64,000 nucleotides of DNA from Balanoglossus misakiensis (taxonomy: Eukaryota; Hemichordata): assembly GCA_040954595.2 (NCBI GenBank), contig CM082577.2, positions 5,580,001 to 5,644,000 of the forward strand, in the 5' to 3' direction. The notes beneath the pieces are model-generated. The model was given only the letters and a program-made list of their open reading frames with translations, was not told where the DNA came from and made no database searches. Below, in pieces: positions 46,601 through 58,600 of the stretch. Position numbers and translations under genes: made by a program. Position 1 is the stretch's first letter. The number at the start of each line of letters is the position of its first letter.

Positions 46601-49600
46601 TTTTTTTTATTAACATCACGTTTAAATAGTCCTTTGATGTGTAAGCTGTTCAAATTTGTAGACATTCGACAAGGATTAATTATTTTAGTGCAGTATCGGG
46701 AAAAGTAATACTTGTAATTTAATTGCAACATGAGAAGACTGATGAGACGCATGTGAATAAAGTGTTAACTAAGTAATAATTAATATTGGCACATTGATTT
46801 TCCAAGCCTACTGACATGTATGTATTCATATAGATTCGGATATATTCCCATGCTTTAACCAATTTCACTGATCATCAATCCAATAATGTAAAGGTGATAT
46901 TTACATTTTCCTGATAAAAGCTATACTTGAGTTTGATTTGACTGAATTTGAAAGCGACAGTCAATTGGTTTAATCATACATTATTTGTCGTGGCTGAAAC
47001 CTTGAAGTTTTCATGCATTCCAGCAGCCAATGCATCCATCAATGGTGTTAGTGTATACATTTTCCAATAAATCTTCTTACTGTGTGTTTAATTGTGTCAA
47101 AACTTGAAAGTGACAGTCATGGTTCAGTTGGTTCAGTATTTGTTGGCGGGGAAAATATATATTCCAACCCCTGTGTTGATTTGGTGAAAATACGTCTCCA
47201 CATGGGCCTCCTGTGCACACAGACTACATTTTCAAAAGTTTTTTTAGGTCAGTATGCTTAGTTTGAACACATTTTCCAGGACTTTCCAGGAATTAACGTC
47301 ATTTTCCCCCTGAGACTTCAAAGGACTTTCCTGAATGGGTGACAATTCCAGGAATTTCCAGAAACATGAGCCTTCCATCAGCAGTGGGAGGTGTCTGCTT
47401 TAGTTTACCGACAAAGACGCTGCAATCCGATATCGCCCTTCTTGCATTCAATCCTCAAATTGCCTTTTGAAGATGGTGCGAATTACATGTAGAAGAAATG
47501 TGTCTCTCTACACACATCTCCCCTCCCCTCCCCCCACCCCAACACGCACACCTTTGACAAGTACACATCCCGACAGCTTCTGCCGATTATAGTCTCTGGG
47601 ACCTGAAACATATGTGTGTGTGTACGTACAACAGAGAGTAATGAGAGTAATGAACAAATTTATGGACTCAGCCACTGGGGATTTGAGGTCTGCAAAATTT
47701 GAATGAAAGAGGCAGCTAGTGTTCACCGTAAACTGAATCATGTCCATTAGCGCCTCGAGTCCTGTCCCTTTGACCTGTCATTCAGAAAGCCCCGACTGCC
47801 CTAGTCTAGTGGAATCCTGGGAGACAAGATTAAATTAGAGACAATGATGAATTTTCACACCCAGGTAGATTTTCTTATCTCTGCACTTCTGCTTCAAGAG
47901 AGGATGAAATGACTGGATATAGTGACGTTTGTTTGCTCACGTCGGCTCTCCACATGAAGCTCTTGATTTGCTTGACAAGGTGAATTCATCATCGAGTTAC
48001 GATCTGAGTTGAACTGTGCCAGTTGGTTGCTCTCGCTAACTTTCCCCATCCATCTCACTCACACACGCACTCAGAAATGGAGATTGGAATGGTATACATA
48101 TGCTTTGAATATAGAAATCACTACAGACATGTCTTTCCACTGAGGTTGACGAACTGCGCGCGAGCTCATAAATTGATGTTTCTTCTATTATTTCGTCTCA
48201 CATTGCTTTTTTTATATTGCTCATTGTAAATGTGCAGATACTCAAACGTGACATGTATCATCACTTTATTAACACATGCCTGTCTTTGTGATTTTATTTT
48301 TACACAGAGTATGCATTCATTCTCTCCATGCAAGTACTTGTCTTGTCACGTAAAGTTGATAACAATTAGATAAATTAGGCGTATAACATGGATTATCTCC
48401 GCAGCAAAATTCCTTCCTTCAATGAAATTCAGCGAAAATTTGGTGACAATTATTAATTCATTTTTTCCTGAATTAAGCTGTCATGCATGTACTTCGAAGG
48501 ACCTTGAGAATATTCATCACTTCAACGCGAGTTTATTAATGAATTAAAAGGAATAGACTTGTTATCTTGTAGAGAAAGTTCATGTCTGGAAATGTGGGCC
48601 AATTATTTTCTTACATCGGTTGTTGGATCTCCCGGCTAGACATGGCATTTTCCCAAAAGACGTCGTATCAGTTGCGTTTTCCCCAAAGACATCCAGTAAT
48701 GATTATTACCATCTCCCAGCTGCATGTGTTATCCCCCACACTTGAAATAAAGAGATCGCAGAGTCTTTCTCTTGGTCAATGTGTAATGCTCGATATTCGA
48801 CGTGATCAATTGGCACCATAAGAATATTCACAGTTAATGTGGTTTAGATGAAATATCCTCTCACAGTACCAAATTTATCTCATCTGTATTATACTTTCCA
48901 TATCACTGAATTTCTTCCAGGTGTAAAGAAATCCATCCTATACAATTAGTCTCATTAGCACCTAGATATTTTTTTTGCCAAATATAGGTTGGAGCTTATT
49001 GAATATGGTGTTTGCAATAGATGCGTTTGTGTGACTTTGTGTGCGCGTATGTATATGCTAAACTGTCACTTGTCCTTGTAAAGTCTCTAAGTCTAAATTA
49101 TGAGACAACTTCAAAAAATGAAAACCTCCGTCAGCAAATTTCTAATTTTGTTCCAGAAATCATCAAAAATCATATCCATAGTTTGTGTTTGTGATTTTGG
49201 AATGTTCAGTTAACTGACATTGGCCGTCAGCAAGTTGTTGATTAGATTTCTGAAAGTTGCTCCATTTGCATGAAGCCAAAATATATTCTGATTAAGTGAA
49301 TGGTTATCATAATTTTAGAATTTGATATAAAAAAAATGTCATTGCAACATGCTGGTAAATATTTCCATAGTAGCTGCATGGCCTAATTACCACCTACAGT
49401 ACAGTACTGTATGACAGTAGTGAATGGTTGACAGACTCAGAGATTTAAAAAACAACAATGTGTACCGGTATAGTATTTCTGTATGGTTAGTAGTGTAGTG
49501 AAGTGCATTGTACTGTGGTGTAGTGTAGTGTAGTGTAGTGTAGTGTAGTGTAGTGTAGTGTAGTGTAGTGTAGTGTAGTGTAGTGTAGTGTAGTGTAGTG

Positions 49601-52600
49601 TACTACTGTACCGAACTGTACTGTACTGATGTACTGGACTGTGATCATGTGTTGCGCTGTATAAATGGTCTTGCCATCAGTTACTGTCACACATTTTACT
49701 TCATGTTTACATGTTTAACCCTTGATTGCTTTTGGATGTCCAAGTTCCTGGCCTTAAAATTGATAAACCTAGCAACGCCCCGTGACTTAATGCGTTTAGT
49801 TCTGACAGAACACTGTTGTAACAACTAGATGAAGTGGGAGAGCAGCTGGTTAGGGCGCAATCACTGTATGTTTTTCCGTTCAGTCAGCGGTGTGCGTGGA
49901 CTGGAATTTTTGCCGCTTTGAATGAAATATGGCGGGATGATGCTCCACAGTTGATTAGGTCAGATGAGTGCAGCCAGGAAGTGACAGACCTCTGGCGGTG
50001 ATAAGTAGTATTTTATACTGCATTCATGCCGTTAACAGGTAACTAGTACAAATTTCATTAGAATGAATCGCGATGCGGTCTGATTACCAGGGTGCGATAC
50101 ATTCACTGTTCTGGCTTGAAGTGGTAGAATTTATTGCCGATGGTAATCGACACTGGCAGAATCGCATAAATCTTAAGTTTTGACGTTAGTTCCGACTCTT
50201 AAAGAAAGGTATTCTGACAACTATGACTGGTTTTCCTGGAGGTGGCTGTAAATTGATGGACTTTTCATGGCAGTGTCTGTTGGTGTTTGTATTCTGTGCA
50301 TCAGTCAACAAATTTAACAGAAGGGGATCCACGGTTTTAGTATGACTGGTAATAAACAGTTGAACTGAGAAGAGTTGGACATGTATCTCTGCAAAATTAT
50401 TTTGTGAACTATTTATGCGCTCGCACAACTAATAAGTTGGGAAATATATACCCAATAGTCTGTGTGGTGAGGGTGGAATATTGCTGTCAAGTTGAGGGAA
50501 TATTATAGTTGCTTGTAATCATATGTCATGTAAATATGGTTGTTAACTTCAGGGAGCAGAAATTGATATAACGGAATTAGTGAAAAACATGTTTTTATGG
50601 TATGTTGCACTTCCAGATTGGCAAATTCAGTGACAGATAGACTGTTCAGACTTACTGATTGACTGTCAGAATGTATGAATAAACCCTGTGATAACTCTAT
50701 GAAAAATAATTAAATTAGTAATTGCTTTGAAAATTAGAAGCTAAACATCCTAATGTTGTTACTGTCAAAACCACTTCACCCATAAGTTTTATGAAGGTTC
50801 CGGTAAAGATATTTGCCGATTATTTTTTTTCTGGAAATTGTCCTCATGTGTGCGTTTAACTTCATTATTGTCTTGACGTTTAATATCCAAATTTGACATT
50901 TAATGTCTAAATGTGTCAATGGAGGTGGAAATATCCTGAACGGCAGACATGTCCCATCCATTAACTTCCCAAGTAGTTTTGGTACATCAAAAATTTAATC
51001 ATGAATGCAAACATTTCTGCTTATCACTTACTCTTCTTGCATATGACAATATGACCATGCACCCTCTTTAGTCTCACGCCACATTGTCAAAATCATGAAA
51101 TGAAACAGTTAATCAATTTGGTCTATAAAATGAGCACTTCTGTTCGTACATCTGTCATACTTGGCACGTCTACAAAATGTTTGGGGCAGCTTGACTGCCA
51201 TGCATGGAATGATATGTATGAATGCATTAATTGGCTCTAATGTTTTGAAGGGAAACTCTAGCATGAGTACGACAAGATGTAGTTGTTGCACAGACCGATT
51301 GAGTGAAATAATCTTCAAGATTTATCCACTGTCAATAAAATACTAGTAATCCCCCATTTAGCACATTACAGCCTCGTGGTATGTATCTCAGGCTTCATCA
51401 AACTGAATGGGTTGGAAACAATTGTAAACTTGTTTCTGCTGAAAGAAAATCGTGTGATCTTGTTGAAGAGATTATAGAGATGAGCTTTAATGTTCTCTGC
51501 TTTGTGGTTTCAGACGCTAAGAAGCTGCGCTAAAAGCACCAATCCTGTCTATGTGTCAGTCGGTCACCGCATCACCTTGGAAACAGCTGTCAAATTGGTC
51601 CATCAGTGCTGCAAATACAGAATTCCAGAGCCTATCAGACAGGTATGTAGGAGTGTGTGGAATCCTCAACAAATAGGTTGTATGATGACATCAGCACTGT
51701 ACGCCTTTCCGATGGTGTGCATAAAAACAAAAAAAGACAGACCGTATGCTTACAAGTAAAATGCATAGTTATTTAGGCGGGAAAATATTTTTGTTACAAA
51801 AATGAAAGGTTGTGTCACCCACCAAATGTGTCCTGATGTACTATACATGTTGAAACCGAACATGTGCTTACCAATAAAATGCGTCATAATTTAGGTCAGA
51901 AAGAATACATTCGTTACAAGGAAATAAAAAGCAGCAAAGGAAACCAGTTGGTGCAGATGACCAGTACCGCATTTTGTGCACACAGGTCGTGAATCCCTCT
52001 GATGACTGTAACTATGTATATATTTTATGGTAGCTTAAAATCACAAGAGGGGAGAAAGCAAGCCCCATGTGTTTTGAAAGTGTGTCTCTATACAATAGGT
52101 GTATGCTATTAGCCTCATGTCCAGTCAGTTATTTTTGTAATGCCTCTTACGAATCAACACCACCTACCATGCCAGGTTGTGTTGGCCGAGGAATTTTGTA
52201 CTAATTCCAACTGGAATCAAATCTAGTTTTGGAAGCAATTAAGCCATAGGCTATATTTACTTTTATTCATACAAAACTTTCAAATTTGACGGCTCTTGCA
52301 TTTTATTCATGTTTATTAAAACAAAACTGAAACACCAAGTCGATTTTTGGTAAGCGTATCCACAATTTTTGCTACTTTGGTGTGATATATTTGCTTCTAT
52401 GTTGGATTGTTGATCCTGATCAAGTAATATCTAGATTTCCGACTTCTGCAGACTACTTAGCTCATCAAGAAGGAGCTTGTACATCATTATCAGTTTAGTG
52501 TCTGTCTGCAGTGCATGGAAATGAGGACAAAATTATTGGTTAGTTGATCTTTTCCAGTTGATTCCATGAAGCCTGTTACAGCTCTCAGCTGGAGTACGTG

Positions 52601-55600
52601 TGCCTTCAAGGCACAAGGAAATTAAAGTCGAAAAAGAGGAGTCATCCGCCAGAATTTCCGGTGTTTTTAAAAAAAACATTGATGAACGTACGTTAATTGA
52701 GGTAGCATTTTCAATTTTTATTTCATTGCTATTTTTTCTTTCAAAGTCATATGTATGCCTAGACATGTTTGCGGAATCAATGCTCTTTTCGATATGCATG
52801 CAAACCCTTATTGATATCTATAAATAGAAGTGACATATGTTGCCCACCTAAAGATGGAATAAAATACTTTTGCTATCGAAACATACATTTGGCCATTAGG
52901 AATATAAAAAAAATACGTGCTGTGCCTGATGGTTTTCCTCAACTCATCAGAGGCACATGGTGAATTGACCTGCGAAACCAATTATAGGTGACTGATTGAC
53001 ATTGTAACAGGTCTGCTGGAACAGCGACACAATGGGTCTTCATTGGGAGGTGTTCTAGTACATGTATAAAAAGTCATAATGTATATCCGGTTTCTCATGT
53101 ACAGAAGTAATAGTTTCTTCAAACTTTAAAGCAATGTCTTTTGTGACACTATCAGTCACTCTAACTTCTTTTCCCCAAATGAAATGGGGGGGGGGGGGGG
53201 GGGGGGTGTTGCAATTGAGTATGATCAACACATGTGAACGTAATGTTTCCAGTTGGATATTACACTGCCCTCTACTGGCAGTGATTTGAGTTGAGCAAGA
53301 TATTAATAATGTCATTTATGCAAATAAGCCTTTCCAAAGCTATCCTGCCTTCCTCAACAAACAGCTTTGTGACTAAAATGTCTCAGGCTGACCATGAACT
53401 TATGACCACCAGTGCAAGGCAACATTGATTTTTGGCCATGACTGAAAAATTAACACATTGATGTACCGGGCACAGGGTGCATGTATGTTGAACCTTTAAA
53501 AGTTTGGAACATTAATTGTCACTAATTGGGATGACTTATTTCTGACTACAACAAATGAGAAGGTGAAACTGAAAAGCTCATGTAACAGAACAGAGTTGTT
53601 TTGGCCAAGGGAATGATGCAGTGACATTTGCAAAATGTTCAAAATGTAGTTGCCAACAGGAGATATCAAGTACTCATTGCCAATTAGCTCAGGAACCAAC
53701 CTTTTTGTGATTATAAATGTACGGAGTTGAATAGAATTTAGAGGAGATGGTAGTTCCCTAATTTTGTAATCACAGTAAACGCGTCTATGTTGTTTTTTCC
53801 TGGCTTGGGCATATTACAACTAATTTAGATACATGTATAGAAAATATGGCAGTTATTTTTAACGTGAGGGTTTCAATGTATTCATTGTGTATTATCTGCT
53901 GTCCTCGGATGGTTTGTACAGTCTGGCTGCATGGTAAATTTGCATGCATAATGAATAGGTAGGCTGAAGTTGGTCTGTCGTATCAATATTATATTATATT
54001 ATTAAGGGACACAGTTCATGACGTGGTACATGCACATGGACACATTACTTAACTTGGCACTTGTTAATGAGAATACAATACATATACCGTATGTACTGGC
54101 TCGTCTGCTAATTTGAACAACTCTTGCAAAACCAGGTATATCCTGCTAGCAATTTACTATAAACCTGTTGGTGTGTCATATTTTACATTACTTCTCCAAG
54201 TCTCTTGTGATCAATAACATGTCATGTTGTTAAAAGAGTTGTTCTGAAAACTAATGTTTTAATGATTTCATGATGTGTGATCATTAGAATTCATATTGGT
54301 CATCAAAGCGAATTTTTAAAGCATTGTACAAATTAAGATATATATATTTCAGGTGACATTTTGTTAGCTATAACCATAAAATCGACAAGACTTGTAATAT
54401 TTGAATGGAATATATTCTAAGATTGCTCCCAGAAGTCTCCTGACAGCTGTGAAGAACACTCTACTGATCCATTATGTGAAAGGATAATGTATTAACACAA
54501 TAAAACTTGTCAGTGGTTAAACTTTGATGTATATAGTAACTTTTATGACAGGGCAGAAACTTGACATCGCGAATGCATGGGTAAAGACATGATTTTAAAT
54601 TATGTTTCTTCAAGGCAATTAGTGTTACCGTTGAAAGCAGTTGTACATCTGTGTTCATGCACAGTTGGGGATCGCTGACTCTTGAGTGTGCCGAGGTGTG
54701 ATGCACATGTGTGACAGTGTACATTATAGTTACCATGATTACCCTACCCGCTATCACGACACCTTGACTCAATTGATCTGTGATTGTTTGATCTTCACGA
54801 TTCACAGCTCGTCGTCATTCAGTGTACTGGAACATGTTTCAGCATAATGATAATGTCACGAAATCATGCCGCATAATGCCCTGATAATGTGAACAATTCC
54901 AGCCATTCCCACATAATTTTAGCATGTCCTCTCTTGGCGGATACTAAGTAGCAAATTTACCCTCAGCAACTTAGCACACGCAGTTCTGTTGATTCTTAAA
55001 TATTAGAAAGTCTACGAATATATGGCTTCATGATGAGTTCATTTTATCAACCATCTCTTCTGATGGTATGTATACTGAATGTCATATGTCACATGCTTGT
55101 TAAATGATAAGTTGGTGGGTATTCCTGGCCGGGAGTAATTAATTGATTTTATTGTGTACGTCATCCAACGTGCGAATATAGCCTACCAGTATTTACAAGG
55201 ATGAGGTAACCCACCACCCCTGACTGAGTAATAGAGATGCCAGTAAAATGCAAGTTGCTCGAGGGCACAACATCGCGGCTGCGTCCTGGTCTTGAACCCG
55301 CAATTCTCCGATAATAAGCTAATACCCTTGCAAATGGACCACCCATCATGCCTCTTCTTTTTTTGCTTTCATATGTCCTGTTGCATGTTAATACTGTAAA
55401 ATTACTCAATGGAGATCGTCAAACTAGAAGAAAATGAATGTTAAAATTTTGCATTAGCGTTAGGTTGGGTGGGGTGTGAGTTGAGCCAGAAAGTCCCTTT
55501 ATAACCCCAATTTGTAAATTCAAAAAACCAGAGAGAAACAAATTGCATGGGCACTATCTGCACTGCTGTTCCTGATAGTCTGGGAATTAAGAGATGGACT

Positions 55601-58600
55601 GATAGGTACAGATAAGAAGTTTATTACAGTGGCTAATATAATTCCACCAAGCTATAACCGGCTTATGCCACTCTAACGCAATGCATTAACATATGAAAGA
55701 CTCATGCATCTAAATAGAAGTCTAGACACGTACTTTGACTGACATTGTTGAACAGGAATTCCGATAAATCTGATTCTGCAAAGTCTTGGACATTGTGTAC
55801 TTTACAGCAATGTCAATTTCATATAAGCAGTCTCAGTCACAATATTCATATGTTCATTAAATAAAATATGAATTTCCTGAATGCTACAATTCTGTAGTGT
55901 GATTAATTGAGTCAAATTTACCTGATCCTCAAGTAACTAGGCAAGCAGTAACTTTCAACCAACATTCAATATTTCAGATGGTCTGAACATTAGAAACTGC
56001 ATGTGTTGTTCGGGATGAAATACATGTGCAGTCGACTCCAAAGGACGGGGACTGTTTAATAGTTATAGCGTAGTGAACTTCAACCCAACAAGATTATGTT
56101 CTCAAAGCAAAGTGCAAGGCTAGCTGTCACATACATGTGACCCCCGACAATCACACATGCAGAAAAAAAGTGGCAGCTACCTTGCAAAACAGCCATATCA
56201 GTTTCCAGAGATAACTCTTGGCTAATAGCACTACACGAGATGATACCCCATATAAACATTTCACAAGAATGTCAATGCCTGCTAAGTTGGCAAGTCCTTC
56301 ACTCAGAATTATGTCTGATATGTGTCCCCTGCAGTGTTGATACCTTGTAGGAATATTTGGCCACTTAAATTTGAGTATCGTAATACACGTACTTGCAAGC
56401 AATTGACAGATTGTGGAATATATGATTATCATGGTTTAAGTAGAATTAAGCGTGTTGGTTTCATTCTACCATTCTAATTGGCCAGAGCTCAGTTCTGCAC
56501 ATAATTTTAATAAAAGGGGAAAAGTGTTTTTAAAATAATGAAATGCAAAAATAAATGCAAATGTGCATGTGCGTATTCCAGCCCGTCCACTACAACACTT
56601 TAGATGGTACATATACATCTGACCTTGGTTTTTGATGTGTACACGCAGATGTATCCTGAACTGTATATGGAATTTCGGTTAAATTATTATCACGTTTAAA
56701 ACAAGGAAACAAAAGGAATATTAATAACACCTACCTGAAAGATTAGGGTTCATGTTTATTCATGCTATGAAAATTTCATCGGCAAACAAAATTTTGTTGT
56801 TGAACAGTATGTACAGAATCATTGATGTCCCATTGATCAAGTTGTTGTCTCAGATTGGAAACTTATACGAGGGAAAGGATTTCCACTGAATTTCTAAACT
56901 AGTTTATACAACTATTATTGTCAGATTGATTCACGCGAAGAGTGGCCTTATGGCCATGTTCATTGATGTGCATATGTTTGAAGTATTATATATTGCTTTT
57001 AAGTTGAGTATGTGGTATGATAACGCCTGCCATCTCCCTTTGAAGTCAGGAATGTGTCAGTTTAATATGCGACATTTCAATATAAAAATTGGGGAATTAG
57101 CCAGTCCTGCCTCTGCAATGTACCGGTATATATCTTCATTGCAGAGTTACACCTTGAGTAATTTCCAAATCAATGAATATTGGATAATGTGAATAGATGT
57201 CCTTCTGCAGTAGAGTTCACCACCTGACACTGTGACATTCGTCTCATGATTTACATAATTTCATCAGTGAAAAAAGAATGAGCTGAGTTGAGCTGAAGTT
57301 GTCTGATCAATAGTCTTGTTTTCACTTGTGAAATCAGTGCAGGTGGTACACTGGAATCTGGTTCATATTCATATTCAAATATTGAACTCCAGTCGAATAT
57401 ATTTGTTCAGAAGAATTCTTGCATGCTCACGAGTGCGTTTGATTGAAGAATTTTTCTCTTCAAGTAGAGAATTTGATGAATTAAACAGGAAGTGGAGTCT
57501 GACAGATGTTTGTGTCAGTGGGAATCATTTGGGTTTCACTTATAATGCATCACTTAGGCTGGCTGGAGTGTATAGTCAGTGCCACCCAAAGTGTATATAT
57601 ACTCCTGCCTCTTTTAAACTTCATTGAAAAGGTATTCAAAGAAGTACACATTACCGTAACAGTGCTCGATTGTATGGCTGAAAGGCTGTAAGCATTTTCG
57701 TTTCACACGGATTTAAATGGTTTTGGATGGCATGAATGCTGTGACAAAGGGGGTGTATATTTTTCCATGAGAACTAAAAGATAGGGGAAAAGAAAGGGAG
57801 GAAATATCACCCAGCATATCTACCAAAAGATGCCACCCAGATAAACGTACGTACGGTTATTGCCCTGCCAGATTGAGTTCAAAATATGAAGATACATCTT
57901 ATACTTTTATACTCTTGGAGAAAAAGGATGATGTGTCTTTATAATTGGTTCTCACAAAATGAAAAGTAGTGTACAGAAACCTATAGTTTCGAAATATAAT
58001 TTAATCTTATTACACCCCCATGGCAGTTGCATTTATATCAGGGCTTTAATTTAAGAACACCAAGAAATAAAATCGACCTGTCTACATGAAAATATTAGGA
58101 CATTCGAGTACATAATATAAAGTAATTTCTGAATTAAACAAACTCTTGCAATTAACTGCTTTAAATAATTACAGGTCAACTAACTATCGTGCATATAAAG
58201 TTGCCATAGAAAACATTTTCAATTTAGTTAATGGGAAACATGCCTGTTTGGATGGATGGGTGTGTTTGTGTGTGTTCTCCATTGAAAAAAGATTACATGT
58301 TTAACTTTCAGCAAATTTCATACAATAATTTTGGGCTAGCTGGTAATAATAGATATTGAAAACGTTCAGAATACAATTTTTGTCAGGGAATGGGCAGTAA
58401 AGCCAAAATTGAAATGTCCAAAACTGCAAAAAAGATGATTTCATTCTGATCGGCTCCGGAGCATTCATTTGTCACCTGTATTAAGCCTGTCATGTTAAGT
58501 TGTTGTCAGTTTTAATGACCATTGACGTCATTGCCAAAGTTACAATATGGCACACAAATTCAGTACCCTTTTCAAAACATCTGGCCCGTGACATTCATTA

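Larger units (their letters stand above)
41344..51513 (+). other. ENDOV intron 6 (10.2 kb)
   Basis: Phase 0 boundaries join ...GQILGM to TLRSCAK.... No conserved exon is missing, because the human protein is contiguous here. The intron holds a cryptic-exon candidate (43983-44034), a short direct repeat (45123-45177), three kappaB-like sites (47278-47359) and the TAGTG pentanucleotide array (49519-49600). The remainder is AT-rich and featureless to me. Confidence 0.8.
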
